Counted from the stretch's first letter, positions 26,813 to 35,962 are shown. The stretch is 64,000 nucleotides of DNA from JAEUPI01 sp046348365 (GCA_046348365.1 JAXMEL010000002.1:744001-808000); one strand, 5' to 3'. Program-made: numbers and translations. Notes: generated by a model not told the origin, from the letters alone.

Positions 26813-28348
26813 ATGGATCCGGTCGATGTGCTCGTCGTCGGCGGCGGCATCAACGGCGCCGGCATCGCGCGCGATCTGGCCGGCCGCGGCCTCGCGGTGG
26901 TGCTGGTCGAGCAGGACGACCTCGCCGCGCACACCTCGTCGGCCTCGACCAAGCTGATCCACGGCGGGCTGCGCTACCTGGAGTACTACGAGTTCTCGCT
27001 GGTGCGCAAGGCGCTGGCCGAGCGCGAGGTGCTGCTGCGCGCCGCGCCGCACATCATTAGGCCACTGCGCTTCGTGATGCCGCACGACCCGTCGATGCGC
27101 CCGGTGTGGATGATCCGCGCCGGCCTCTTCCTCTACGACCACCTGGCGCGGCGCGAGCTGCTGCCGGCGTCGCGCACCGTGCAGCTGGCCGAGCACCCGG
27201 CCGGCGCGCCGCTGCAGCCGCGCTTCACCAAGGGCTTCGTCTACTCCGACGCCTGGGTCGACGATGCGCGGCTCGTGGTGCTCAACGCGGTCGACGCCGC
27301 GGCGCACGGCGCGCGCGTCCACACGCGCACGCGCTGCGTGCATGCGCGTGCCGAGGGTGGCGCGTGGCGCGTGCAGTTGGAGGGTGACGGCGGCGCGCCG
27401 CCGGTGCTTACCTGCCGCGCGATCGTCAATGCCGCCGGCCCGTGGGCGGCGCAGTTCCTGCACGGCGCGCTCGGCAAGACCGACACCAAGGCGCTGCGCC
27501 TCGTGAAGGGCAGCCACGTCGTGGTGCTGCGCATCTTCACGCACGACCACGCCTACATCTTCCAGAACGCCGACGGCCGCATCATCTTCGCCATCCCCTA
27601 CGAGGAGCGCTTCACGCTGATCGGCACCACCGACGTCGAGTGGCACGGCGAACCCGCCGCGGTGCGCATCGACGACGGCGAGATCGCCTACCTGTGCGAG
27701 CAGGCGAGCCGCTACTTCGCGCAACCGGTGCGCACGGCAGACGTGGTGTGGTCGTACTCCGGCGTGCGGCCGCTGATCGACGACGAATCGGGCAACCCCG
27801 CCGCGGTGACGCGCGACTACCGGCTCGAGCTGACGCGCGAGGCGGGCGCGCCGCTGCTGTCGGTGTGGGGCGGCAAGATCACCACCTTTCGCAAGCTGGC
27901 CGAGCAGGCGGCCGACGACCTGTGCGGCGCGCTAGTCCACGGCGGCCGCGCCTGGACCGAGCGCGCGCCGCTGCCCGGCGGCGACTTGTCGGGCTGGATC
28001 GCGCCCAGCGGCCGGCCCGACACTGACATCGCGCGCTTCGCCGACGCGCTCGCGCAACGCGCGCCGCAGGTGGCCGCATCTACGCGCGCGCGCTGGGCAC
28101 GCAGCTACGGAGCGCTGGCCGGCCGCATCCTCGATCGCGGCGCGCTCGGCGCCGAGGTGGCGCCGGGGCTGCACGAGGCCGAGCTGCACTATCTGCGCGA
28201 GCACGAATGGGCGCGTAGCGCCGACGACGTGCTGTGGCGGCGCAGCAAGCTCGGGCTGCACCTCTCGCCAGCGCAGCGCCAGGCGGTGGCCGACTGGTGG
28301 GCGGCGCACTCCGACAGTGCGCGCAGCCCAGCGCGTGCTTGCAGCTGA
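26813..28348 (+). CDS. glpD: Glycerol-3-phosphate dehydrogenase (FAD)
   Basis: 511 residues from the ATG at 26813, normal for aerobic GlpD. The FAD-binding motif GGGINGAG (10-17) is followed by the family signature STKLIHGGLRYLEYYEF, then RPLRFVMPH and the C-terminal WSYSGVRPLIDDES and GGKITTFRKLAEQAAD. A much longer open frame extends upstream to 24125 but it is antisense to glpK and DUF2157 and not real. GlpD is a peripheral membrane enzyme oxidising glycerol-3-phosphate to dihydroxyacetone phosphate with quinone as acceptor. If glpK is dead, GlpD would depend on glycerol-3-phosphate from lipid turnover or import. Confidence 0.95.
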   Translation: MDPVDVLVVGGGINGAGIARDLAGRGLAVVLVEQDDLAAHTSSASTKLIHGGLRYLEYYEFSLVRKALAEREVLLRAAPHIIRPLRFVMPHDPSMRPVWMIRAGLFLYDHLARRELLPASRTVQLAEHPAGAPLQPRFTKGFVYSDAWVDDARLVVLNAVDAAAHGARVHTRTRCVHARAEGGAWRVQLEGDGGAPPVLTCRAIVNAAGPWAAQFLHGALGKTDTKALRLVKGSHVVVLRIFTHDHAYIFQNADGRIIFAIPYEERFTLIGTTDVEWHGEPAAVRIDDGEIAYLCEQASRYFAQPVRTADVVWSYSGVRPLIDDESGNPAAVTRDYRLELTREAGAPLLSVWGGKITTFRKLAEQAADDLCGALVHGGRAWTERAPLPGGDLSGWIAPSGRPDTDIARFADALAQRAPQVAASTRARWARSYGALAGRILDRGALGAEVAPGLHEAELHYLREHEWARSADDVLWRRSKLGLHLSPAQRQAVADWWAAHSDSARSPARACS

Positions 28349-28479
28349 AACACCTGCGTACAGAGCGGGCGCTCACCCGCGCGTAACGGCGTGCGCCGAC
28401 GTGCGCAATCCACGATGGTGCACCGCTCTCACGCCGCGGATACACCTGTACCGGCGCGCGCCCCGCACAGTGCCGCGCC

Positions 28480-29133
28480 ATGGCTCGGGGAGCATTGACG
28501 CACGTCGCACGCATGGCCAGCGCAGCCGTGCTGTGCGCGTGGCTGGCCGCTTGCGGCACGCTGGTGGCGCCGGCCTCGGCGCCACCGGCGTCGCCGGCGG
28601 CGCAGCCGCAAGCCGCTGCGCAGCGCCCGGCCGCCGCGGTGCCCAGGCCCGCCAGGCCCGCGCCGCCGGCGCAGCCCGAGCAGCCCACGCCGCGCGTGCA
28701 ACGGCTGGCCAGCGGGCCGCCGAACCATCCGTACGAGATCAAGGGCGAGACCTACGTGCCCGACGACACCGACGTGCCGCTGCGCGAGGTCGGGCTCGCG
28801 TCGTGGTACGGCCGCCCGTTCCACGGCCGGCGCACCGCCAACGGCGAGGTCTACGACATGAACCGCCTCACGGCCGCGCACAAGACGATGCCGCTGCCGA
28901 GCTATGCGCGCGTGCGCAACCTCGCCAACGGCCGCGAGATCATCGTCAAGGTCAACGACCGCGGGCCGTTCTACCCTGGCCGCGTGATCGACTTGAGCCG
29001 CGCCGCCGCGCGCCAGCTGCGCATCACCGGCGTGGCGAAGGTGGAGGTCGAGCGCATCACGCACGACGAGATCCGCAGCGGCGCGTGGCGCGATCGCAAG
29101 CCCGCCGCGCAGCGCGTGGCCAGCGCGCTCTGA
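28480..29133 (+). CDS. rlpA: RlpA-like septal ring lytic transglycosylase, lipoprotein
   Basis: 217 residues. The N-terminus is a lipoprotein signal ending in LAAC (lipid-modified Cys at about residue 25), then a Pro/Ala-rich spacer to about residue 80. The double-psi beta-barrel RlpA domain follows: GLASWYGRPFHGRRTANGE, with the HGRRTANGE loop, LPSYARVRNLANGR and VKVNDRGPFYPGRVIDLS (catalytic Asp in NDRGP). The SPOR domain found at the C-terminus of many RlpA proteins is missing, so septal targeting would have to be indirect. It cleaves peptidoglycan strands lacking stem peptides. It lies alone between glpD and the transporter gene. Confidence 0.9.
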   Translation: MARGALTHVARMASAAVLCAWLAACGTLVAPASAPPASPAAQPQAAAQRPAAAVPRPARPAPPAQPEQPTPRVQRLASGPPNHPYEIKGETYVPDDTDVPLREVGLASWYGRPFHGRRTANGEVYDMNRLTAAHKTMPLPSYARVRNLANGREIIVKVNDRGPFYPGRVIDLSRAAARQLRITGVAKVEVERITHDEIRSGAWRDRKPAAQRVASAL

Positions 29134-29254
29134 GCCGGCGCGCGTCGCGTGCCGGCCGGGCGGCGCGGGCGGCAGGCTATCCTTGCCCGCTCGCGCGCGG
29201 CCCGACCCTGGGCTGCGCGCGCAACCCCTCCAACGTTCGCACCGCCACCGCCCC

Positions 29255-30223
29255 ATGTGGATCGGCACCCTGTTCGCGCTCGCCGCCGGCCTCATGTGGG
29301 GCCTGGTCTTCGTGGGCCCGCTGCTGCTGCCGGAATATCCGGCGGCGCTGCAGTCCTTCGGCCGCTACCTCGCGTTCGGGCTGATCGCGCTGCCGCTGGC
29401 CTGGTTCGACCGCGCGACGCTGAAGACGCTGACGCGTGCCGACTGGATCGAAGCGGCCAAGCTCGCGCTCGTCGGCAACATCGTCTACTACCTGTTCCTC
29501 GCGAGCAGCATCCAGCGCGCCGGCGGCCCGCTGCCGACGATGATCATCGGCACGCTGCCGGTGGTGATCGCCGTCACGTCGAACCTGCGCGACCACGCGC
29601 GCGACGGGCGCTTGAGCTGGCGCGCGTTGGCGCCGTCGCTGTTGCTGATCGGCGGCGGCATCGCGTGCGTGAACCATGCCGAGATCGTGGCGCTGCGCGC
29701 CGACCCGCAGGCCGACCTCGCGCGCTATGCGTACGGCGCGCTGCTGGCGGTGGGCGCGGTGGTGTGCTGGACGTGGTATCCGATCCGCAACGCCGACTGG
29801 CTGCGCGCGCACCCCGATCGCAAACCGCGCGGCTGGGCCACTGCGCAGGGCGTGGCCACGCTGCCGCTGGCGGCGCTGGGCTTCGCGCTGTGGTGGGGCT
29901 GGAGCGCGCTGCACCCGAGTGATTTCGCGCTGCCGTTCGGGCCGCGGCCGAGCTTCTTCGTGATGCTGATGCTCGCGATCGGCCTGTTCGCGTCGTGGCT
30001 CGGCACGATGTGCTGGAACGAAGCCAGCCAGCGCCTGCCCACCACGCTGGCCGGGCAGCTGATCGTGTTCGAGACGCTGTCGGCGCTGGCCTACGCCTTC
30101 ATGCTGCGCGGCCGCGCGCCCGAGCCGCTCACGCTGGCCGGCATCGTGCTGCTGGTGGCCGGGGTGGCGTGGGCGCTGCGCGCGAAGCCCGAGCCCATGG
30201 CGGCGCAGGCGCACGCGAATTGA
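29255..30223 (+). CDS. EamA/DMT-family transporter
   Basis: 322 residues from the ATG at 29255 (MWIGTLFALAAGLMWG), with ten predicted membrane helices forming two EamA repeats. The N-terminal AAGLMWGLVFVGP and the C-terminal LAGIVLLVAGVAWALRAK frame the protein. It is a drug/metabolite-type exporter of unknown substrate. An in-frame earlier ATG at 29183 would add 24 arginine-rich residues ahead of the first helix and is less likely. It is followed by a convergent lipoprotein gene 19 b away. Confidence 0.85.
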   Translation: MWIGTLFALAAGLMWGLVFVGPLLLPEYPAALQSFGRYLAFGLIALPLAWFDRATLKTLTRADWIEAAKLALVGNIVYYLFLASSIQRAGGPLPTMIIGTLPVVIAVTSNLRDHARDGRLSWRALAPSLLLIGGGIACVNHAEIVALRADPQADLARYAYGALLAVGAVVCWTWYPIRNADWLRAHPDRKPRGWATAQGVATLPLAALGFALWWGWSALHPSDFALPFGPRPSFFVMLMLAIGLFASWLGTMCWNEASQRLPTTLAGQLIVFETLSALAYAFMLRGRAPEPLTLAGIVLLVAGVAWALRAKPEPMAAQAHAN

Positions 30224-30242
30224 CGGCGGAAGTGGGCGCCGC

Positions 30243-30773
30243 TCACGGCTGCACGACGAAGTCGCTGGCCGACTCGAGCTGCAGGCCGCGGCGTACGAAC
30301 TTCACCTCGAGCCGATACGGCCCCGGCGGTGCCTGCGGCGGAATGCCGACGAACACGTCGACCGACCAGCGGCCCGGCTTCAGCGTGTAGGGCGTCTGGT
30401 CCTCGAACAGCGTGCGGCCTTCGCGCGTGAAGCGGCGCGTCAACGTGCCCGGCGGATCGTCGCCGCTCAGCGGGCACGACGCGATCACCAGCCGGTGGTT
30501 GATCTCGCGGCCGGCGCGCGGCCGCTCGGGCAGCACGCGGCTCGACTCGAGCTTGGCCGGCGCCGCGCCCGGCGTGTTGCAGTGCAGCTCGCGCGCGACG
30601 GCGCTGCCGTCGGCGAGGTTGGTCTCGCCGCGCGTGCGCGCCTTGGCCACCACGATCTGCGTGTAGTCCTCGGCCTTGCGCATCAGCGGCGCGGCGCTCT
30701 GGCAGCCGGCGAGCACCATCGCGACGGCAACGGCCGCGCCGGCGCGACGGATCATCGAACGCATCGGGGTCAT
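30243..30773 (-). CDS. Lipoprotein of unknown function, end of kinase operon
   Basis: 176 residues. A lipoprotein signal is clear: basic start (MIRRAG), hydrophobic stretch and lipobox LAGC. The mature part has no motif I recognise. It contains an Ig-like all-beta-looking C-terminal half with repeated aromatic and basic strands (LTRRFTREGRTLFEDQTPY, GRWSVDVFVGIPP, PYRLEVKFVRRG). It starts 21 b after the stop of the Ser/Thr kinase gene on the same strand, so it is probably the last gene of the phospho-signalling unit and could be its periplasmic sensor or target. The role is inference. Confidence 0.75.
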   Translation of the reverse strand: MTPMRSMIRRAGAAVAVAMVLAGCQSAAPLMRKAEDYTQIVVAKARTRGETNLADGSAVARELHCNTPGAAPAKLESSRVLPERPRAGREINHRLVIASCPLSGDDPPGTLTRRFTREGRTLFEDQTPYTLKPGRWSVDVFVGIPPQAPPGPYRLEVKFVRRGLQLESASDFVVQP

Positions 30774-30794
30774 GATGGTCTCCAGCTTCCTCGA

Positions 30795-32255
30795 TCAATG
30801 CTTGACGTACCAGCTGCCGCCGGGCGCCGGCTTCGGCTCGGGCTTGGCTTCGGCAGCCGGCGGCGCGGCGACCGCCGGCGGCGCGGGCGCGGCGTCGTTC
30901 GGCGGCCGCACCGGTGCGCGCTCGATGCTGATGCGCGGCTTCGGTGGCGGCGGCATCACGAACACCGAGCCGGTGGGCCTGGGCTCGGCGGCCTTGGGCT
31001 CCGCCACCGCCACCGGCGTGACGACCACCGGTGTGGCAACCACCGGCGTCGCGGCGATCGGTGTCGGCGCTATCGGCGCACGAGCCGGCACGACGGGCTC
31101 CTGCGTCGACGGCGCGAGCGGCCGCGACGCCGGCCGCGCGACCGGCGTTGCGCTGCTCCACCCCGTGTACACGTTCAGCGCGATCACGAAGCTGGCACCT
31201 CCGGCCACGACCGCGGCCACGCCGGCCAGACCCGGGTTGGCGCGCAGCCACGGCGCCCACGCGTGCCAGCCGCCGCCGCGCGGCAGCTCGAGCCAGCCGC
31301 GCGCGGCGAGCAGCGCCGAGCGCAGCGCGCGCCGGGCGTGATCGAGCGCCAGTGACGCCGGCATCGACCAGCGGTGCTCGGCCAGCGGGGCAGGTGCGCG
31401 CTCTGCGCCGTCCGCGCCCGCGTCCGCGCCGGCGGGCGCACCGGCGGCGAGCAGCAGCGCGGCGCGGAACGACTGCGCATCGGCGAAGCGCTCGGCCGGC
31501 TGCTTGGCCAGCGCGCGCAGGATGATCGCCTCCAGCGCCGGCGGCAGCTCGGCCGCGCGCGCGCCGGGGCGCGGCGGCGCCTGCTCGGCGTGCGCGCGCA
31601 TCAGCGCGTAGTCCGACTCGGCCTGGAACGGCAGTTCGCCGGTCACCATCTCGTACAGCACGCAGCCGAGCGCGTAGAGGTCCGAGCGCGCATCGGCCGC
31701 CTCGCCGCGCACGATCTCGGGCGCGATGTACTCCAGCGTGCCCACCAGCTTGCCGGCTCGCGTCTGCCGGCCCTTGGCCAGCACGCGGGCGATGCCGAAG
31801 TCCATCACTACCGCGCGGCCGTCGTCGTCGACCATCAGGTTGGCCGGCTTGAGGTCGCGGTGCACGACGCCCAGCGCATGCGCATGCTCCAGCGCCAGCA
31901 GCACGTCGGCGGCCAGCGCCGCGGCCTCGCGCCACGGCAGCCGGCCGCGCTCGCGCAGGCGTGCCTCGAGCGTGCGGCCGCGCACGTACTGCATCGCGAT
32001 GTGATGCTGCTCGCCGTCGCGGAAGAAGGCGTACACCGCGGCGATGTGGCGGTGGTGCAGTTTCGCCAGCGCGATCGCCTCGACGCGGAAGCGCTCGACC
32101 AGCTCGTCGCGCGCGCTCATCTCGGGGCGCAGCGTCTTCAGCGCCACCTCGCGCTCGAGCATCGTGTCGACGGCGCGGAAGACCTCGCCCATGCCGCCTT
32201 CGCCCAGCCGTTCGAGCAACCGGTACGGGCCGATGAGTCGCGGTTCGGCGTTCAT
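30795..32255 (-). CDS. Membrane Ser/Thr protein kinase
   Basis: 486 residues from the ATG at 32255, overlapping the phosphatase stop (ATGA). Hanks-type kinase: Gly loop LGEGGMGEV (18-25), ATP lysine in VALK (K40), catalytic HRD (132-134) with DLKPAN, DFG (152-154), and GTLEYIAPE as the activation/P+1 region. It is thus a complete RD kinase. After ~residue 340 comes one transmembrane segment (AGVAAVVAGGASFVIALNV), then ~120 residues rich in Pro/Ala with TP-rich repeats (PVVATPVVVTPV), presumably periplasmic and cell-wall facing. The long open frame upstream of 32255 is not part of it. It pairs with the PP2C phosphatase for reversible phosphorylation. Confidence 0.93.
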   Translation of the reverse strand: MNAEPRLIGPYRLLERLGEGGMGEVFRAVDTMLEREVALKTLRPEMSARDELVERFRVEAIALAKLHHRHIAAVYAFFRDGEQHHIAMQYVRGRTLEARLRERGRLPWREAAALAADVLLALEHAHALGVVHRDLKPANLMVDDDGRAVVMDFGIARVLAKGRQTRAGKLVGTLEYIAPEIVRGEAADARSDLYALGCVLYEMVTGELPFQAESDYALMRAHAEQAPPRPGARAAELPPALEAIILRALAKQPAERFADAQSFRAALLLAAGAPAGADAGADGAERAPAPLAEHRWSMPASLALDHARRALRSALLAARGWLELPRGGGWHAWAPWLRANPGLAGVAAVVAGGASFVIALNVYTGWSSATPVARPASRPLAPSTQEPVVPARAPIAPTPIAATPVVATPVVVTPVAVAEPKAAEPRPTGSVFVMPPPPKPRISIERAPVRPPNDAAPAPPAVAAPPAAEAKPEPKPAPGGSWYVKH

Positions 32256-33097
32256 GGCGCAACCTCCACTTCGTGCCGCGTGCGGCGCGCACCGCGCGGT
32301 GCGGTCGCGGGCGGCAGCACCTGCAGCACGCCGATCGACAGGTTGTCGCTGGCACCGCGGCGCAGCGCGGCGTCGAAGATCGCGCGCGCGGCCTCGTGCG
32401 GCGAGCCGCCGGCCAGCAGCTGCTGCAGCTCGGCGTCGCCGACCACGTCGTGCACGCCGTCGCTGCACAGCAGATAGCGGTCGCCGTGCACGATCGGCAC
32501 CGGCCCATCGACATGCGGCGAGGCGATCGCCGCATGCGTGCCGACGGCCTGCGTCAGCACCGAATGGTCCGCGTGCGTGGCGGCGGCCTGGGGGTCGATC
32601 AGGCCACGGTCGAGCAGCACGCGCACCAGCGTGTCGTCGCGCGTCAGCTGCGTCAGCGTGCCGTCGCGCCAGCGGTACAGGCGCGAGTCGCCGACCCAGG
32701 CGAAGCACAGGCCCTGCTCGGCGGGCGCGACGAGCAGCAGCGTCGTGCCCATGCCCTGGTGTTGCGGCTGCTGCCGGGCGTGCTCGAACACCGCATGGTT
32801 GGCCGCCGCCAGTGCGCGCTGCAGCTGCGCCCGCGTGTCGGCCGCCGGCACGGCGAAGCAGCCGAGCGCCGCCTGCACGGCGAGCCGGCTCGCCAGCTCG
32901 CCCGAGCGGTGGCCGCCCATGCCGTCGGCCAGCGCCACCAGCACGGCGCGGTCGGCGCGGCCCTGGCGCGGCAGCACCAGCGAGGCGATGCAGTCCTCGT
33001 TGTGCTCGCGCACCGGGCCGGCGTCGGTGTGCAGCGCCAGCGCGATGTCGTAGTCCGGCGCCGGCTGCGGCGCGCGGCGGGGGAAGAACATCTTCAT
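32252..33097 (-). CDS. PP2C-family Ser/Thr phosphatase
   Basis: 281 residues, a Stp1/PppA-like PPM phosphatase. Metal-binding and catalytic motifs: VREHNEDC at the N-terminus, ALADGMGGH, FAWVGDSRLYRW, LLCSDGVHDVV and the C-terminal GASDNLSIGV. It should remove phosphate from targets of the kinase encoded directly downstream (4-b overlap) and perhaps from the FHA-protease encoded upstream. There is no signal peptide or membrane segment, so it is cytoplasmic. It starts 39 b after the stop of the protease gene. Confidence 0.94.
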   Translation of the reverse strand: MKMFFPRRAPQPAPDYDIALALHTDAGPVREHNEDCIASLVLPRQGRADRAVLVALADGMGGHRSGELASRLAVQAALGCFAVPAADTRAQLQRALAAANHAVFEHARQQPQHQGMGTTLLLVAPAEQGLCFAWVGDSRLYRWRDGTLTQLTRDDTLVRVLLDRGLIDPQAAATHADHSVLTQAVGTHAAIASPHVDGPVPIVHGDRYLLCSDGVHDVVGDAELQQLLAGGSPHEAARAIFDAALRRGASDNLSIGVLQVLPPATAPRGARRTRHEVEVAP

Positions 33098-33136
33098 CGT
33101 GGGTACCTCGTCGGGCCGGGGCGCGGGGGGCCGGCC

Positions 33137-34840
33137 TCAACGCTGGTTGACCGCCGCGCGCGTCGGGTCGAGCAGATCGAGCCCGTAGCGGATCGGCACC
33201 GCGCCGGTCAGCGTCGCCAGGCCGGCGCTGCCCACCGTCGAGAAGATGCCGATCACCTTGCCGTCGGCGTCGAACACCGGGCCGCCGGAGTTGCCCTGGC
33301 CGGCGGAGTTGATGCTCATCTCGAACATGTCGCCGGTGCTCGAGATGTACTTGCCTGACTGCGCCGTCTGCTTGCCGCGCACCACCTTGCTGACGAAGCC
33401 CTGGTTGACCGACACCTCGGGCACCATCGCCACGTCCTGCGCCTTCATCAACGCATCGGCCGAGCTGGTGACGACGTACGAGACCGACGACACGCCGGGG
33501 TAACCGAGCACCGCGACCGCATCGCCCGAGGCCAGCGTGTCGTAGCTGTCGCGCATGTCGACCTTCTTCAGCACGCCGGCGCCGGCCTCGACCTTGATCA
33601 GCGCCACGTCGTGCTCGGGCGAGATCGTGCCCAGCGTCGCCGGGTTGCGCAGCTTGCTGTTGGCGAAGGTCACCGTCATCGAGCTCAGCGTGCCGGTCAC
33701 GCTCTTGGCGTCGCCGACGCCCATGGTCTTGAAGAAGCGGCTGCGCGAGGGGATCCAGTTCTGCAGGTTGTCGGGCGCCTCGTTGAGCACCTCGACGGCG
33801 ACCGTCTCGACCTCCTTGTTCTCGTTCTGCCGGCGCTCGACCACGACGCCCGGGAACTTCAGGTCGTAGCCGGCGTGCCACGCCGCCGCGACGTGGCGGT
33901 TGGTCATGACGAGGCCGTTGTCGGAGACCACGAAGCCGGTGCCGGTGTGCGTGCCGCCGATCGGCCGTGCCTTGTTGCGGTCCTCCAGCGTCAGCAGCGG
34001 CTCGTAGCTGCCGTCGGACATCTTCAGGTACGCCGGGAACCAGCCCTTGTCGCCGACCTTGACGCTGGAGTGATAGATCTGCCTGCCCGAGGCCGACTCG
34101 GTCAGGCGCCACGACACCTCGATGAACACCGTCGAGGCGCCGTAGTCGGCCTTCACGCGGCGGCCGAGGTTGGCCTTGGCCTCCATGTCGGCGAGCTTGC
34201 GCGCGGCATCGACGTTGGCCGCGGCGATGCGGGTGTCGGCGTCGCGCAGCTTGGCCTGGGTCTGCTCGTCGCGCTTCTTGGCATCGACCAGCTGCCACAG
34301 GCCGATCGCGCCGGCGACGGCAACCACACCGGCCACCGCGTTGACGAGCAGCCGCTTGCTGCGCCGCTGCTCGGCGCCGATCATGCGCTCGACGGTCGCG
34401 CGGCCGACGCGCGGCGGCTCGGCGCCGGCGGCCGCGGCCGGGGCGTCGGCCACCTCGCGCGTCGGCCTGGCGGCGCTGTCGCCGACCAGCCGCGTGGCCT
34501 TGGCCCCGGGTGCGGGCGGCGGGTCCAGCTGCACCGAGGCCTGCGGGCCGCCGCGGCCGAACTGCACGATGTCGCCGTGCGCGAGGCGCGCCTCGCCCTT
34601 GACCGGCAGGCGGTTGACGAAGCTGCCGTTGGCGCTGCCGGCATCGACCAGCTTGAGGCCTTCGCCGTCGCGCTCGATGCGCGCATGCTGGCGGCTGACG
34701 GCGTCGTCGGCGTCGTCGAACGCGACGCGGCACGCACTGTCGCGGCCGAAGGTGATCGGCGCGGCGAGCTGCGACTCGTCGAACGAGATCTCCTGGTTGG
34801 CCTTGGCGCCGGTGAGGTGGCGGATGATCAGTCGGGGCAT
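33137..34840 (-). CDS. FHA domain-transmembrane-trypsin-like protease fusion
   Basis: 567 residues. The N-terminus is a forkhead-associated (phosphothreonine-binding) domain: GRD (32-34), SRQHA (49-53) and NGSFVN (71-76). A linker leads to one membrane helix (164-185), then a charged coiled-coil-like stretch (186-225), then a trypsin-like/DegS-like protease domain with the triad H316 (TNRHVA), D411 (HDVALIKV) and S518 (GQGNSGGP). The topology predicted is FHA inside, protease in the periplasm, so cytoplasmic phosphorylation could control an envelope protease. No PDZ domain is seen. AGGAGACGACC precedes the ATG, the same leader as the gene upstream. It is flanked by a phosphatase and a kinase in one unit. 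Confidence 0.9.
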   Translation of the reverse strand: MPRLIIRHLTGAKANQEISFDESQLAAPITFGRDSACRVAFDDADDAVSRQHARIERDGEGLKLVDAGSANGSFVNRLPVKGEARLAHGDIVQFGRGGPQASVQLDPPPAPGAKATRLVGDSAARPTREVADAPAAAAGAEPPRVGRATVERMIGAEQRRSKRLLVNAVAGVVAVAGAIGLWQLVDAKKRDEQTQAKLRDADTRIAAANVDAARKLADMEAKANLGRRVKADYGASTVFIEVSWRLTESASGRQIYHSSVKVGDKGWFPAYLKMSDGSYEPLLTLEDRNKARPIGGTHTGTGFVVSDNGLVMTNRHVAAAWHAGYDLKFPGVVVERRQNENKEVETVAVEVLNEAPDNLQNWIPSRSRFFKTMGVGDAKSVTGTLSSMTVTFANSKLRNPATLGTISPEHDVALIKVEAGAGVLKKVDMRDSYDTLASGDAVAVLGYPGVSSVSYVVTSSADALMKAQDVAMVPEVSVNQGFVSKVVRGKQTAQSGKYISSTGDMFEMSINSAGQGNSGGPVFDADGKVIGIFSTVGSAGLATLTGAVPIRYGLDLLDPTRAAVNQR

Positions 34841-34879
34841 GGTCGTCTCCTGGTGCGGGGTTCGTGTGGGGTGGCGTCT

Positions 34880-35515
34880 TCAGCGGTTGATCGGATACCA
34901 CCAGCCGTTGCCGCCGCGCACGTAGTACTGGCCGCTCTGGTCGACGTAGTACTGCTGGCCCTGGTACTGGTGGTAGGTGTTGTTCTGCCAGGTGTGCGGC
35001 AGCTGCGTCGAGGTGCCGTTCGGCCCGTAGTACGTGCTCTGGCCCATCAGGCCGCGGCCGGCTTCCTGCTGGTTGCGGTAGTAGCTGTCGCGCTGCGCCT
35101 GCATGCTGTCGGCGCGGTTCTGCTCGGCCTGCTGCACGCCCCGCCAGGAGTTCATCTCGGCGGCGCGGTTGCCGTTCTCGACGCGGTTCATGTGCGCGAT
35201 GCCGTCGCGCGAGTAGCCGTTGGTGTAGATGTAGTAGTAGGTGAAGGTGGCGAAGTCCATCGGCTGGCGGCCGCTGCCCTGCATCTGTTGCAGGTACTGC
35301 TGGTAGCTCTGCCGCACGGCCGGGTCCTGCATGCTCTGCTGGACCATCTGATTCACCTGCTGCTGACCCTGGTTCAGCATCTGGTTCATCTTGTTCATCT
35401 CGTGCTGGATCATGGCGCCGTAGTCCTGCGCGAGCGCCGCGGGTGCGGCAGCGCAGGCGGCCACCGCGGCAGCGGCGGCGAGCAGGCGGCGAAGGGTCGG
35501 GTGCTTGCGGTTCAT
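34880..35515 (-). CDS. Exported Gln/Tyr-rich protein of unknown function
   Basis: 211 residues from the ATG at 35515, with AGGAGACG just upstream. The signal peptide (RRLLAAAAAVAACAAAPAALAQ) is cut near ALAQ. The mature protein is rich in Gln, Met, Asn and Tyr: repeated MNQMLNQGQQQVNQMVQQ near the start, and a C-terminal tail with YYVDQSGQYYVRGGNGWWYP. No domain is recognised. The composition suggests a flexible or self-associating periplasmic or outer-surface protein. It is preceded by one copy of the 29-bp promoter-like repeat (35586-35614), and the FHA-protease gene follows 39 b after its stop. It may be the signal or client of that protease. Confidence 0.75.
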   Translation of the reverse strand: MNRKHPTLRRLLAAAAAVAACAAAPAALAQDYGAMIQHEMNKMNQMLNQGQQQVNQMVQQSMQDPAVRQSYQQYLQQMQGSGRQPMDFATFTYYYIYTNGYSRDGIAHMNRVENGNRAAEMNSWRGVQQAEQNRADSMQAQRDSYYRNQQEAGRGLMGQSTYYGPNGTSTQLPHTWQNNTYHQYQGQQYYVDQSGQYYVRGGNGWWYPINR

Positions 35516-35585
35516 GGTCGTCTCCTGAGGTTGCGGTTGGCTGGTTTCGGTTTGGCGAGGCGTTTCGCGCCGTCGTACCCTGAAA

Positions 35586-35614
35586 GGCGCAAAGCGCGGC
35601 GAAAACGGATCACG
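35586..35614 (-). promoter_or_regulatory. Promoter-like repeat, copy B (before the Gln/Tyr-rich protein gene)
   Basis: A 29-base element identical at 25 positions to 35963-35991. The plus-strand core is GGCGCAA, a variable triplet-sized stretch, then CGAAAACGGATCACG. Read on the minus strand it is CGTGATCCGTTTTCG followed by TTGCGCC, 71 b before the ATG at 35515. The two-block structure suits an ECF-type -35/-10 promoter. Candidate target of the sigma factor encoded at 36084. Confidence 0.55.
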
Positions 35615-35924
35615 CGGCGCGCGCGTCGGGCGTCGTGGCACGGGCGCGCGGCAGCACCAGCTCGCTGGGCAGCCGGCCGGCGCACGGGGCGCGGCGCAGC
35701 CGCGACGCCGCACGCAGCGCCTCGCCGCCGGCCTTGCCGCGCATCAGCCGCGCCAGCGCGCGCAGCGTCTGGTTCACCGGCAGCGGCGGCTGCGCGCCGC
35801 GCGCCGGGCGCGCGATCTCGGCCGCGCCGGCCCACGACGCCACCGCCACCAGCGCGGCGGCGACGGCGCCGTGCCAGCGAGCGCTGCGCGCCGGGTGGCA
35901 GCAGGTGGTGCGAGAGCGGGTCAT
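35610..35924 (-). CDS. Small exported protein, hypothetical
   Basis: 104 residues from the ATG at 35924. A signal-peptide-like start (RSARWHGAVAAALVAVASWAGA, cleavage near AGAAE) is followed by a basic, Arg- and Leu-rich region (VNQTLRALARLMRGKAGGEALRAASRLRRAPC) with two cysteines. No family is recognised and no good ribosome site is seen. Support comes from its signal peptide and from the promoter-like repeat 38 b upstream; its stop codon lies within the second copy of that repeat. It may be a genuine short gene or a chance frame in GC-rich DNA. Confidence 0.45.
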   Translation of the reverse strand: MTRSRTTCCHPARSARWHGAVAAALVAVASWAGAAEIARPARGAQPPLPVNQTLRALARLMRGKAGGEALRAASRLRRAPCAGRLPSELVLPRARATTPDARAA

Positions 35925-35962
35925 GGCAGCGGGCGTCGGTGCGTTGGGGGGATGCCGGTAAC

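Noticed and set aside
30795..34901. Open frame of 1368 codons on the minus strand
   Set aside because: It contains the kinase only from 32255; upstream it is out of phase with the phosphatase and FHA-protease genes that occupy the same DNA.
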